Assembly (NCBI GenBank): GCA_038025085.1
Contig: CM076154.1
Span: 36,684,501 to 36,748,500, forward strand
Length of the DNA: 64,000 nt
From: Tetragonia tetragonoides
Taxonomy: Eukaryota > Streptophyta > Magnoliopsida > Caryophyllales > Aizoaceae
Reading direction: 5' to 3'
Part shown: piece by piece, positions 1-11,950 of the stretch
How the letters are laid out: each line of letters opens with the position of its first letter
Position numbering within the stretch: position 1 is the stretch's first letter
The notes under the pieces: model-generated
Told to the model about the DNA's origin: nothing
Databases searched by the model: none
What the model saw: the letters and a program-made list of their open reading frames with translations, nothing else
Position numbers and translations under genes: made by a program

Positions 1-23
1 AGCGAGGTTCCTGATTTACTTTT

Positions 24-191
24 ATGATCATTGTGAAAAAGCTTGAAGTAGTACCTGGTGATTTTGCACGTTTTGTCGCTGCATTTCGGATGCTTAACCC
101 CATTGGCGTAGGCGGAAAGTATAACTTCCTGCTGGAAGTTCTTGCTCTTGTTGAGCTGACCGTCGAGGAGCTCGACGAGCTGTACTCTTGA
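24..191 (+). CDS. Last exon of an unidentified gene (5' part outside window)
   Basis: An open frame runs in codons starting at 24 and ends at TGA 189-191. The tail is acidic and leucine-rich, ending ...VEELDELYS. A stop lies in this frame at 12-14, so the exon must begin after it. A possible 3' splice site is the AAG at 39-41 behind a T-rich stretch, but ATG 24 could also be used. Codon use looks genuine and a non-coding, T-rich 3' flank follows the stop. I do not recognise the protein family, and nothing else of the gene is in the window. The call rests on coding appearance alone. Confidence 0.5.
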   Translation: MIIVKKLEVVPGDFARFVAAFRMLNPIGVGGKYNFLLEVLALVELTVEELDELYS

Positions 192-748
192 CCAGATTTT
201 GAGGTGTGAAATAGGTTTGAATCGTGAAATTTCTGATACAGTGAAGATGAGATTGAAGTGAAAGAGGCCATTTTTGTTACGTGCTTTAAACTGAGAATAG
301 CTTTAAGGTTAAAACTTAAAACAGTGTTGTTTAAGCTAGTTCTGGGTTAGAAAAATTGAGTTGTTTGATGCTGGAAAATGAGTTCATGATTTGGTTTCCA
401 AAGTGTGTTGGTGGGCACGGGTAACCCTACTGAGGATATATTGGTTCTATACAATCTGTTTTTGTGGTGGTCCTTTGATGCTTATGATCTTATTTGGATA
501 TCCCATCATCCCCCCGAAATTTTGGCCTGGATTATTGATAAGGCAACCTCAGCTGCTTATTAACCATTTTCGGTCGTATAAGGGGCTAAGTGCTTTGTCT
601 ATTAGGGACTTAAAAAGACTTTAGGACTTAAAAACAAAGTTTGTCTATTAGGGAGTACCAAACATTAACATGTATCTCACAAGGAATTGGATGTAAAGAA
701 TTATTCTTCATCTTTTTCCTGTGCGTATCATGAAAAGATACATACAAG
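192..748. other. 3' flank / intergenic, no gene seen
   Basis: AT-rich sequence following the terminal exon, probably 3' UTR and then intergenic DNA. The short open frame at 391-624 has no recognisable protein similarity and no good coding composition. Confidence 0.5.
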
Positions 749-850
749 ACTCATATGAGGCGCCTCAACGTGAGGCATCTCAAACAAGTATGAGGTCATG
801 CTGACTCATACTTGATTATAGAGGTCGCTCCATATTTAGTCGGCCTCATA
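749..850. repeat. Hairpin-forming dispersed repeat, copy 1
   Basis: A ~100-bp sequence related to 59521-59628. It holds short palindromes (CTCATATGAG, GAGGCGCCTC) and a perfect 10-bp inverted repeat: CAAGTATGAG at 785-794 against CTCATACTTG at 805-814. The second copy has diverged in sequence but keeps the same order of blocks and its own matching arms, so this looks like a small non-autonomous element or its remains. No target duplication could be assigned. Confidence 0.55.
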
Positions 851-1432
851 AATTAAAAGTCAATAAGTTAAAATAAATTTGAGTTTGTTTAATTGGTATA
901 GATTATTTCCACTTCCACAAACTTGAGTTTGATTTACAATCACCTTAACATCTGCTCTTAAATTTGTCAATCAAGTCGATCAAGTAATGTAATTTCAAGT
1001 TTGTATCGCCTTGGATTCTGGTCAGTTTTTACTTTTTAATGTAAGGTCTATATTTTTTAATTTTTTTTTTTTGGGATTAAAAGTCTTGTTTAAACTTAAA
1101 AAGTTAAAACCCACGAAAACAGATCCGGCCCGTATTCAAGTCGGGTCAATCGACCCGTCTCTTTGCACCCGCCATAAATACTGATCAGAAAAGAATTAAA
1201 GTGGAGCCCCCTTATCAGAAAAAGAAAAAGTGGAGCCCCTTTGATTCTTTGATGAGATAAATTACTATCTTACATCGACGGTCCACCAAACCAAATACTT
1301 AAAAATTAATTAACTTAAACTCCCCGGCACCGTCAATCAGCCGTTAAATTAAAACCCCAAATCCACCGACGCCCAAATACGGTGGTAGTTAGTGTCACTA
1401 GTGACCCATACTCTCCACAAACCAGATCTCGC
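851..1432. other. Intergenic / distal promoter of the MFS gene
   Basis: AT-rich, with no ORF and no recognised repeat. It leads into a CT-rich stretch (about 1440-1570) that is typical of plant core promoters and 5' UTRs. Confidence 0.5.
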
Positions 1433-1438
1433 CACGTG
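1433..1438. promoter_or_regulatory. G-box / ABRE-like CACGTG
   Basis: The palindromic CACGTG, in the context GCCACGTGTC, lies about 140 bp upstream of the MFS gene ATG and just before the CT-rich 5' leader. Such sites bind bZIP and bHLH factors in plants. Function here is inferred from motif and position only. Confidence 0.4.
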
Positions 1439-1578
1439 TCCTTCTCCCCCTAACAAACCCGCGTTTCCCCCCTCTCTCTTCTCCTCACACTCTTTCTCTC
1501 TCATAGGACTATTATATTTCTCTCTCTCGAGTGTCACGCAGAACAGAAGCAACACAGCTTTCTCTCTCTTCCTCAAAA

Positions 1579-4500
1579 ATGGAGGTATTCTACTACGCGG
1601 TGTTCGGATCCCTAGCAGCTGTGGTGGCAGCTGTAGAACTCAGCAAGAACAACAAAGATCGAATTAATACTTCTTCAGCTTTCAATTCCTTTAAGAACAA
1701 TTATCTCCTCGTTTATTCTCTCATGATGGGTAAATCTCTTTTTTTCCATTTCTGAGGAAATTATAACTTGATCTGATCTCTTGATTGAATTTTGAAATGC
1801 GCGATGTTTGTTAGGTGTCTGTTTGTTTGTTTGATTGATTTGAAAGCGTAGATTGTAATTTATGCGGCAATGTGAATTGATGTTAAATGTGAGATCATAT
1901 AAGATGTGCTTTGCTGTCATAACATATGTGAATTGCAATTCCAAGGATCACTCTCTGTATATATATGAAGTTATTTAGTGTGTAAGTTCAAAGTGTTAAC
2001 TAGCTTACACAGGTGCTATGTGCACGGGATGTATAGAGAGACTTATTTAGCCAGGATGGTGTAATTGCCATTTTTAAGTCGATTTTCGCCCTGCCTTGTT
2101 GTTCTTGATCTGCTGCCGTTTGTAGTTGTACTGAGATGTTTAGTTAGGTTTATCATTAGGAATTATTCATTTGCACTTGTTATTTGTCCTTCCGTATATG
2201 CAAATTGCGAGTGAGGCTTATCTTTGGGATTATGTTGCTGTTGGTGTTGCTGTTTTTCGGTGTTTCTAGAGGAGTTTTGAGATGTTTTATGTGGTACCAA
2301 TGTAGTCCTTGCTTACATAGACTAGGAATATAGTGGTGTAAGGAACTGGTCAAGTGGGGATTGTTTGGGAAGAAGATACATGAACTGTTATGAGTTTAAG
2401 AAGATTTACACACTTAAGGAAATAGAGGAGGATCCCAATTTTACGTGTTGCGCTGAACTTGGTTGAATTGAGCCTTAAGGGCTTACGAGCTTGATCGTAA
2501 CCATGATGCTTTTATGGGGTACAAGAACAGCAGTGTCTGACATGTTGTTGATGGAAAATCAGAAAAATGGGATTCCAATGTAGTCTGTGCTGACATAGAT
2601 TATATTATATATGATTGTGTAAGCAACTGGTTAAGTGGGAATAGAAGTTTTACACATTGCACATTGCCCTGAACTTGGTTGGATCCCGTTTTGGGGCTTA
2701 CAAGCTGATTGTAACCATGATGGTTTTATGCGGCACCAGAACAGTACTGCCTAACATGTTGCTTATGGAAAATCAATGGGGACTGTATTGGCTTAAGTGG
2801 TTATTGATTCGTTTTAGTTGTCTCAATAAGTTGATAATAAATCTGCTTCAATCCTTGTTCATCGTGAGATATCTAGTTTGAAATTGTTCTTGTTTAAATC
2901 ACCGCTCTTAGTTTTATGGCCTGTCCATAATTGGGATAGAATTGATGTGCTTACGTTCAACAGAAAGCGCTTTCAAGAGATCTCCTTGTCTTCCTTAAAA
3001 AAAAAAAAAGGATCTCCTTGTCTATGCATCCAAGTACATAGCAGGCGAATTTCGTTTTTCTTCTCCTATATATGTGAATCACAGTTTCCAAAAGGTGGCC
3101 AACATTTTGGGACTGAGGAAGTACTTATTATTGGTATCTTACAAGGGATAGCTCAATAACATCTCGATATTTTCAAAAGTGATGGTGTGATTAAATGTAT
3201 ACTTAAATCAAACTCATGTATGAGCATTAAGAATTGTTTTTGGTTGTTTGTGGGAACAGCCGGCGATTGGTTGCAGGGTCCATATGTGTACTACCTTTAC
3301 AGCACATATGGGTATGGGAAAGGGGATATAGGACAGCTGTTCATTGCTGGATTTGGATCGTCCATGTTGTTTGGGACAATAGTTGGATCTTTGGCTGACA
3401 AACAGTAATACCTTCTTCTATTACGTTTCTGCATTCATATGCTCTATTGTTTTTCTTTTTCTATTTAAGATTAATTCCTTACAATGAATTCAGGGGCCGG
3501 AAGAGGGCGTGTGTGACTTATTGCATAACCTACATCTTGAGCTGCATGACCAAGCATTCTCCTTTGTACAAAGTCCTGTTGCCGGGTCGAGTGCTAGGAG
3601 GAATCTCAACATCTCTTTTATTTTCCGCATTTGAGTCATGGCTTGTTGCAGAACATAACAAGGTCGGTATATAGTTAATTCCCCAGAAAATAATATTCAA
3701 ACTCCATTTATAAGATATTTAGTGGCTGAATTTAAGAACTCAAAGAAAATGCCGTTAGTTTTTTTTTTTTTGAGTAACCTGCATTCAAGATGTGTTTCTT
3801 GGGATTGATACAGCACCACTACCACCAGCAGCACTCAGTGGTTGTCTGCTTGGATTCCACCTAGCAGGGTCTAAAAGGGTCAAGATGTACACAGGCTAAC
3901 CCTTTTACAGTCATTTGTTTGGCTTGATGCATTTGGTTTTTCTGGATTAAGACTTTTTTGTGATCTTTCTTGGTCCAACTTACTTGGAACACAGAGTATG
4001 CACTTTTTATCTTCTAGCGAGTTAATTTATTTTACTGTTGACTCACTCTCTTCTACGATCTATGCAGAGGGGTTTTGAGCAACAATGGTTGTCTGTAACT
4101 TTCTCAAAGGCAATTTTTCTTGGGAATGGTCTTGTTGCTATTCTTTCCGGATTGGGTGGAAATCTACTAGTGGACACATTTGGACTTGGGCCTGTAGCGC
4201 CTTTTGATACTGCAGCATGTATTCTTGCTGTAGGCATGGCCATCATTTTGTCATCATGGACTGAGAATTACGGAGACCCCTCAGAGAACAAGGATTTGCT
4301 TTCACAGTTCAAGGGTGCTGCTATAGCTATTGCTTCCGGTAAGTAACTCCCAAACTTCAGGATGGACATGATTCTCCTTTTCGAGTGTATTGCCTTTGCA
4401 AGGAGACACCTGGATCTCCTTCAGTCCTTGAAACTCTTTGTTGTGAGAAATTAAATATCTCTTATGTTGGCCAGATGAGAAAATAGCTTTACTTGGAGCC

Positions 4501-5660
4501 ATCCAATCATTGTTTGAGGGTTCGATGTATACGTTTGTATTCCTCTGGACCCCTGCATTGAGTCCACACGACGAGGAAATTCCACATGGATTCATTTTTG
4601 CAACTTTCATGTTGGCTTCAATGTTGGGTAGCTCCGTTGCATCTCGGCTTCTGGCTCATTCGTCTCCTAAAGTTGAGAGCTACATGCAAGTAGTTTTCGC
4701 CATCTCTGCTGCCTCTCTATTGCTGCCAATTGTGATAAATGTATGTTAGATCTTCACTTCTAATCCTAAATTAGACAAGACTGAGTTCTGGTCATTATAC
4801 TGATTTCTTAATGAACAGTTTCTTATAGAGCCTTCAAAGGTGAGGGGTAGTGGCATGTCATTTTCAGGCTGCATCCAGCTTCTCGGCTTCTGTGCTTTTG
4901 AGGCTTGTGTGGGAATCTTCTGGCCATCTGTAATGAAAATGAGGTCTCAGTATATTCCAGAAGAAGCTAGGAGTACCATCATGAACTTCTTCCGGATCCC
5001 TCTTAACATCTTCGTCTGTGTTGTTCTGTATAATGTAAGTCACTGAATACAATTAGTTCAATTTTCTTATTAGATTTGCTTTTGGCTGCATAAGTTCACT
5101 TGGGATTTTGCGTATTATTTCCAGTCTGCTCTGAAACACATTGGTACCTTTGGTGGTGGTGGATTTCTTGTATTTGTTTAGCTCTGATTAACAACCCATC
5201 TTGAACTTCTCATACGTTCATTCCATGTGTTATTCTTATTCAATGTCATTAGACTCTCCACTTGCTGCTTCTGTTTCTCACACTTCTTGTGGTATTTTGT
5301 GAAGGTAAATGCTTTTCCTATCACTGTCATGTTTGGGATGTGCTCAATCTTCCTCTTCGTAGCCTGTATATTGCAGAGGCGACTCATGGTGCTTTCTGAC
5401 AAGACAAGTAAGTAACTAACATGCTCAATCAACTTTAAATTAGTATGACTTTTGAAATTGTCCTAACAGTATGCTAAGAGTTGGCCAATATTTTTCTGCT
5501 GCTTCATAATAATGCTCCAGTTGTTTTCAGTTTCTTGGCTGTAGCTGGCACTCTTATCTTTGCTCGGAAATCCCTATAATAAATACATTAATTTTTGACA
5601 GAGACAGAAGATTATGGGCTCAAGGAAATGGATCCTGAAACTGACCCATTGGCCATCTGA
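1579..5660 (+). CDS. MFSD5/MOT2-type major facilitator (molybdate-anion transporter-like)
   Basis: Eight coding exons join in frame: 1579-1729, 3260-3404, 3494-3662, 4068-4338, 4475-4740, 4819-5034, 5305-5407 and 5602-5660. All introns are GT-AG and the product is 459 aa. The N-terminus is a hydrophobic segment followed by SKNNKD. The motif GDWLQGPYVYYLY follows the first exon junction, and the loop GSLADKQGRKR (about residues 91-102) is the MFS motif A between helices 2 and 3. About 12 membrane segments are spread over the remaining exons. The sequence matches the plant proteins annotated as molybdate-anion transporter (MFSD5 family, related to Chlamydomonas MOT2). Molybdate transport is family knowledge and unproved for this gene. 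The ATG follows a CT-rich leader, is the first in frame and gives the family N-terminus. The first intron (1.5 kb) contains a degenerate internal duplication. Confidence 0.93.
2297..2795. repeat. Degenerate tandem duplication in MFS intron 1
   Basis: Two imperfect copies with a period near 278 bp. CCAATGTAGTC recurs at 2297 and 2575. Blocks resembling CTGAACTTGGTTG, GTAACCATGATG and ACATGTTG recur in the same order. Divergence is high, so the duplication is old. It lies wholly inside the intron. Confidence 0.6.
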
Positions 5661-7074
5661 GCATTGGAAAAGAGAAGACCGGAACTTCAGTCCTAAAATC
5701 CAGTTCAAGCTTCCTGATAATGCTGGTGCTGCAATTTTTCAGTAATATGATAGTGGTAAACGATCATCATTGCAACAATGATCGGTTTGCTGCTGTCACC
5801 AAAAAAATGGGGAGAGAAAACTGGAACAGATACAAGTTACTTGAGACTTAAAACAGTATGCAGTTTGAGTTCTGCAAAGCCATTCACTAATTTGTGAGGG
5901 GGCAATTCTTTAACCGTATGTACTAATTGAGATGAGAGGAGGAAGGGGATCTAATGCCTGATTATTACACCATTTTTTAGTATAGGCTCCATATTTATGT
6001 ATGGGTATAGTTTTGGAATGCTAACATATTGTCCTTAGTTGATGATCGATGACCGTAAGCAGATACTTTTGTGCAAACAATGTCACAGCAATTGGTAGCA
6101 CATTTGGTTGTATTGTTTGTTAATTGAGAGCAACAAAAGTTGTGTTTCCTCGCGTACCTTCTCTTAAGAGTATTATACGTAGTCTGTTGCAAGCAGCAGG
6201 ACATGCCAATTGCGATCATAAATTTGTAATGATGATTTTAATAGAAAAGTCTCTAGAGTATGATTTTTGGACGCATCGGTTGCGGAGTTTCAACTTTCTG
6301 GTCACGGTTCCCGTATTGATGTTGTAACCCAAGGCAGTGAAACGTTCTTTCCTAGTACTTGTTAGTTGTCACCATGAGCCGATTGCATTCTTTTACTTGG
6401 TTCATATTGTGACTATTACTTGGTTCATATTGTGACCATACTATGAACCAAGTAATAGTCACCTCTCGAAAGTGAAGAAATTACCCGTTGTCTATGATGG
6501 ACCAACTCCATGCAAGACCTACTCTTTTATTTTGATCTTTCAAGGGTTCATAGATTGGCCTAGTGATGACAAATTGGCAATGAGCCGTCTCCAGCCAATA
6601 TTTGTTGGGAAGATAGGCAGATAGCACAACCTTTGTTAATCCAGCAACCCATTTAGATGCGCCCTTTGTTTTTGTCCTGTTTTGCTACTGAAAGCCCTCT
6701 GAACTAACTAGTGTAAAAACAGCAAATATTCTAGTAAGCTGTTGGAACTGCAAATTCTTATGCAGCTTAACAACAATTTTTGCCAAGTAACTCAAGTCCA
6801 TCTTTCAACCATGCATAACTACAGGTCATATACTACTTCATAGATGTACATCTGATTACATAGAGTAATAACAAAAGGAACTGAGCAACCACCAACTTAC
6901 AGAGTGAAAGAATGAACAAATGCAAATCTTCTACCAAGATTTACAAACTTTCGGAACATGTTAGAGGGTTCATTATGCATACAAGAGGATATTAAGCTTA
7001 CAAATAGACTTCAGTTGACCCTTGTTAAGCTTTACAACATTTGGGAACAGATTTGAAGTGTCTAGTTACATAAC
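5661..7074. other. 3' UTR and intergenic between convergent genes
   Basis: The first few hundred bases are probably the 3' UTR of the MFS gene and the last few hundred the 3' UTR of the minus-strand F-box gene. No coding exon was recognised. A strong hairpin lies at 6409-6462 and is listed separately. Confidence 0.5.
6393..6462. repeat. Direct repeat plus perfect 20-bp inverted repeat
   Basis: A 21-bp segment beginning TTACTTGGTTCATATTG occurs at 6393-6413 and again at 6416-6436. In addition GTGACTATTACTTGGTTCAT (6409-6428) is the exact reverse complement of 6443-6462, with a 14-base spacer. The pattern suggests local duplication and inversion. It could fold as an RNA stem-loop if transcribed. 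Confidence 0.8.
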
Positions 7075-9065
7075 TTACAGTATCCGGCTCCGTTTAGCTT
7101 CAAGACTAGCAACTTCCAAATCCCCAATGAAGAAAAGGATGCTCTCTAGGATCCCGTAGCTGGGTCCTCCTTCCAGAGACCCTTCCTGATTAGAACCGCC
7201 TTGTTTACTAGATGTGCTGGCATCTTGTCCCTTTCTCTGTCTCCTCGAACCCAAATAGCGTTGGATTTCACCGCGGTGGATCAGATAATAGTCGACCCCC
7301 TCTCTGAATATCTTCAGTCCTCTGAAATCAGAAACAAAAGGGTTAGACAGAATACTAGGATAACCGTGATCCTACTTTCTTCAAGCTTAGAGATTCTAGT
7401 GGTGATACAATCCTTTACCTGACTCTAATCATGCTTTTGAGTCTACACATACTCCCCCAGAGAGTTCTTCCCTCAAAAGAGACATTTATAACATTTTTCT
7501 TAATGAATCTGAGACATTATGAAGTGAGTATTGTAGAGTCCCATGCTCTGCCCAGAATCACCAGTAGATAGTTCTACTCAATCTTTACTAATACCATTTA
7601 TATCCAAGAAGTAATAAATCGTCAGAAAACCAAATTATTTGATAAGGTTTGCAGGTTACAATTCGACCCTGCTTGCCTGCTGGCTGCTACAATGAAATCC
7701 AACTTACCCCTAAGCCAAAATCCTTCCTTAGGAAAACCCAAGTTACTCTGTCCCCTATAACCAATTATTTGTACAAGTGCTTGATTTTTAAATTTGAGGA
7801 CACGAGAAAACTGAAAACATGGAGCAAAAGGATTAGTAATTTTAACTTACAGTCCAGCTCGGTCACAACGGTCTTGCACTTCATACACATCTTTCCATGT
7901 TTTAGAATCAGCCGGGGCATAGAATACAGCTTGATCTTCACCCCACCTCTCTTTGAAAAGGTTAGCCCACAACATGTTATCTGAGCCCAAGACCTTCCAT
8001 TTCCTGGAAACTTCTCACCCAGAAAGATCCATATTTACTCAATTGTTTGCAATAGATGCAGTACTTTTTCTTTAACAAGCTAAGTGCAGTGTAAGAAATA
8101 CAGTTAACCATCTTATATCAAGGTTGAAATGTGAGTACACTTGCTTTCCAAAACCCAAATCAAACATCCTCTTTATAATCTATAGGTCCTAGAAAGCACA
8201 AACAAAACCCAAAAATAAGGGCAACATATAGACAAATGACAAGATTCGATAAAGTCAGAATCCGTTTCCTCTAGCAAAAAGAACCATATCATTTCCATCA
8301 CATATATATCCCAAATCGGATCACAGCAAAAACAAAAATATCATTTTCATCTCATGAATCGCAAGCTCATATGTCCGAGCTGATTGAGTAATCGAGATGT
8401 TTTTTTGGTTTAACGACAGGTTCACCTAAGATTAATGAGTAATCCAGAGATTGACTAAAGGGAGTTCATCACCCTTTCTGTTTCCTATTTTACTGAAACT
8501 TTCTAAAAAACTAAGCTACAGAACTTATCTGAACTAAAACGTTTAAAAACCTGTTTCATGATCAAAAATTATATACCATACAATGAAGTAAAAGATACAG
8601 ACAAGTTTATAGAATCAAAAATCTATGAACACCTTTTATCTCTATTTTCTACATTGATCAATGATCATCTAATAATTGATCAAACTGGCCAAAATAATGC
8701 AATTGCCCCAATAAATTATTCGATTACTACTTCCATAATTTCGTATTTTCACAGCTAAATAACTTCATAAATAGTCTAACATTTGAATCAAATTAACAAA
8801 ACTCAGATCACCCACTTCACATCTTTTTATCAATTTCCCATTTCCCACATGCAGAATTACAATCCAAAGCATAATCGATAATCACAATCACTAAATGAAG
8901 ATGTAAAGATCATTGAGAATAGAACTAAAAAGGGCCTTTTTTTTTAACAAGTTGAGATAAATTGAATAAAGGGTCTGTTTTCTTACCTTGTTGAGCGTTA
9001 GCTAAACTCTGATAATCCAAGAAACAGAAGATTTTCAGACAAATATCTAATGGTAACCCTTCCAT
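7075..9065 (-). CDS. Small F-box protein
   Basis: Three exons on the minus strand join in frame: 9065-8987, 8013-7851 and 7321-7075, giving 162 aa. Exon 1 starts MEGLPLDICLKIFCFLDYQS, a typical F-box helix. Exon 2 continues with EVSRKWKVLGSDNMLW, the second half of the motif, then LFKERWG. The C-terminal half contains YYLIHRGEIQRYLGSR and a basic, glycine/serine-rich stretch, ending AKRSRIL. F-box proteins bind SKP1 and select substrates for SCF ubiquitin ligases. There is no LRR or Kelch domain, so the substrate is unknown. Junctions are GT-AG and keep phase. The F-box is split by the first intron (973 bp). The ATG is the only one that gives the F-box N-terminus. Confidence 0.88.
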
Positions 9066-10591
9066 CAGTAAAAAAAAAAACCAAATCTGATAATTCCGGA
9101 TTTCTCACCCAAAATTCTCCCTTTTGTAAGGATTGCTTAATTCTGAGAGGAGAGAGAAAACAAAAACGAAAGGAAGGTGAGTCTACTATTTCGTCATCAA
9201 ATAATTAAATCTAGTTATTTCATGATCAAATAATGTCAGAAATACAAAAGATTCAATTTTTTGACAAACTAAGAAAGCTTCGCGCGAGTATGTTCAACTC
9301 GCTAATAATGACCGTTCATTTATTTCAGAAATTAATTTAAGCCTGACACGTGTACTCTCAGTAGAGCGAGTGGATGACTAACTTACACCACTGGTACCCT
9401 TTTTGAGTTGGAAAAGCCTTATCCATATTTCGCCAAGTTTCATTTCCATGTTGGATTTTTACCGCGCATAAAGTTGAATTTCTGTTTTGTTTGTTTTCCC
9501 TTTTCCTTTATAGTAGAGTTTTTGCTAATCAAAAATAGGGTGCAAGTAAATGGTGACTGAGGTATCTCTGCTACGTTAATTCCGAACTTTCTTGTTCAAT
9601 AGCGAACATATCAGAATAGTTGAACAACCAGCGCAAACACACCAATAAGCGACTAGTATAGTTTCTAGAAGTTAGCAGATACAAAGCATGGTGGGAAATG
9701 GAGACTCAAACTTATGACTTTGTATTATCAAACCACTTCGAAGTATGTTTAGAACATAGGCGAGATGACCAAATAAGTCATGAAAGGACGGATTTAGACA
9801 AGGTAATTTAGTAATTTGATAAAAAGTTGGCTCGTTAGTCAGGCCTAATCTAGTGATGGTCAGTGTTTGAGCCAGACCCGCTTTTGAACAGACAGCTCTA
9901 GTTAAGTTTACCGATTTCCAATTACTACTTTTTTTACCATTGTGAAAAATCTTTACAAGTATATGTTTATGTATTAAAAAGAAATGAGAATTTTGTATTT
10001 TCAATCATCAATCCTAAATTCCTAATTCTTTAAAGTTTGTCAGATACGTGATGAGGTGTTCAGTGACATCAAATAAAAGAAAATCAAGATAATTACAACT
10101 GACTTTGAGTGCCACTCCTATCATCATCGCATTTGTTGAGGTTTGTCTAGCTCTTTGCTGACAATACAATTCAGCATTTATCAATTATCATCATCCACTT
10201 GACTATAGTACTATTCTTTAGTGTTTTCATCAGTGTGATCTGGGTTTTCAAAGAAGTGAACTCTAAAGATCCACGTTCACCTCTTCAGGAAATAGACACC
10301 AAGGGACACAGGGAAGTTATGAAGCAAAAGGAGCAACTTCTATGAAGAAACAGAATTAGATAAATGTCAGTGAGACCAAGAAAAGGGAACTAAATCAAAC
10401 ACTTCTTGTGCCATTTCAGAATTATTGTTTCTGAACCATGTCACTCTTGATGATGGTCTATCAACAGAGAACAACATTACCTGTCTTTTATACAGCCATG
10501 GATATAAAAGTTCTAAATAAAAAAAAGGAAGCCTCCTCTAGTGTACTCTCGGTTGTATATCCACAGACAAAAATTTGGTTGATATAACGAA
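9066..10591. other. F-box promoter and intergenic DNA
   Basis: Upstream of the F-box gene there is a purine-rich 5' UTR and a CACGTG at 9347-9352 (context ACACGTGT, about 285 bp before the ATG). From about 9.5 to 10.59 kb I recognise no gene. The open frame on the minus strand at 9672-10004 resembles no family I know. Confidence 0.45.
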
Positions 10592-11950
10592 CTATGAACT
10601 ATTTGGAAGCGATGATATTGGAGACCGGATCAAGTTCTTCAGTTTGACTTCCAAGCTAAGAAATGTGAGTTGTAGCATCTCCGGCTTTTTTTTTCTTTTT
10701 CTTTTTGAAAAGGCAAGACAACCGGGCAACATTACAGGTTAGCCTAAGGTGTATATCTCCGGCTTTCTTGCTTCAGCAGCAGAGTTCTTATATTCTAGTA
10801 GTACTTTTTTTTGCTTACTTGGAGATGCCTTTCCAAGTACCTTCTGAGTCCAGCCTCAGCAAATATTAATAAGGCTAAGAGAGGGATTTCCCAACCAAGT
10901 AGCAGAGATAAGAGAAAGTAGCTCCAAATGCAGGTTTAGAGATGATAATGGAAATAATACCAGATGACAAAACAAGAACTAAGAAGTCTTTATCATTGGT
11001 GCTCTCTGGGAAAGCTCCTTGTTTAAGCTGTTCTTCAACTGCACCTAAACAGTGTAACAGTACAGCTTCATATGGCAGCAACTCATCTTGCTCAACTTAC
11101 TGGCATCTTTCTCATCAATTAGTATCACATCGGGTTTTTCCAAGGATTGATCAACTAATTTCACCACCTCATCTACATGTGACAACAATATCAGTTTCTT
11201 TAGTATTCCCATCCAACATGTGTGCAGAGGATGAACTGGTTCCTCATCATGAAAGCTTTCCCAACCCTTATCTCAATCATCACCCCAACTGAGGCCTGTC
11301 GCAGGTGCTTCTGACGCTTCTACAGAACCTTCTTTAGCTTTCTTCGTCACAAAGAGGCTTTCCCACTCCCTCAAGATGGCCAATAGAGCATCCAAATGAG
11401 AATGTGCATCGGCTGCTTCACACAACTTTGAGAAACAGAAACTGCTGTATCAACTGTCAGAGGATCATCAGCTGTGATTTCCAACTTGGAAGAGATTGAA
11501 GCCCCCAAGGTCAGTTATCTTCAGCTAGTGTATTCTCAAACCTACTAGATGACTCTGATTGACTACGAACAGCCTGCTCCGCGGGCCGCGGCTAGTTCAG
11601 TATTCTTACTCGTGTAACTCCATTCATCCCAGTTTAAGGGGCTATATTCTCATTCTGCTCCTCTAAACCTTCACATTTCTGCCCAAAATAAATTGCATCA
11701 CTTCCAGAACATATACTCGAACATGACTTGGCAGTTGCAGGTTATCAGAAAACTTGGCTATTCTTTCCCAAACTGCAGTTCGGACGCTCTTCAGGATTTT
11801 CAAGTCCCCTTCTGATTTAATGAGTGAAATAAAAGACTCCAGCAGGACAACTAGTTATCAAGCCACGATTTGCGTAGCAATAAACAGTGGCCCATGGCCA
11901 TCCCTGACTTGGTGTGACTTTTCCCTCCGTAACCAACCCCAAGAAAAATA
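10592..11950 (-). pseudogene. MIP2: MAG2-INTERACTING PROTEIN 2 (NBAS/SEC39-like) pseudogene fragment
   Basis: Minus-strand blocks match the C-terminal third of plant MIP2, a subunit of the MAG2/Tip20-type ER tethering complex in Golgi-to-ER traffic. In order they are DGHGPLFIATQIVA (near 11890), SVRTAVWERIAKFSDNLQLP with PSHVRVYVLEVMQF (about 11810-11690), HLDALLAILREWESLFVTKK (about 11400), GWESFHDEEPVHPLH, LPYEAVLLHCLGAVEEQLKQ (about 11070), ATFSYLCYLVGK (about 10890), EAGLRRYLERHLQ (about 10840) and LKNLIRS, stopping at 10592-10594. Reading needs several frame changes and passes stops, such as TGA at 11275-11273 and paired stops after the first block. About 60 expected residues after YLVGK are missing. 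The N-terminal two thirds is absent. This is clearly non-functional. Whether it came through RNA or by truncation of a DNA duplicate is open. Confidence 0.85.
10677..10766 (-). mobile_element. Short poly(A)-tailed retroinsertion (SINE-like fragment) with 12-bp target duplication
   Basis: ATCTCCGGCTTT occurs at 10677-10688 and again at 10755-10766. Between them is a 66-bp insert that, read on the minus strand, ends in an A-rich tail just before the target duplication. This is the signature of an L1-type (target-primed) retrotransposition product, here 5'-truncated. It lies inside the MIP2 pseudogene between the YLERHLQ block and the last block, so it landed in the MIP2 copy. No A or B box is left in the short body, so the parent element is unknown. 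Confidence 0.7.

Noticed and set aside
1392..1755. Overlapping open frames in the MFS 5' leader
   Set aside because: CT-rich low-complexity leader read in the wrong frames; the real start at 1579 gives the family N-terminus.
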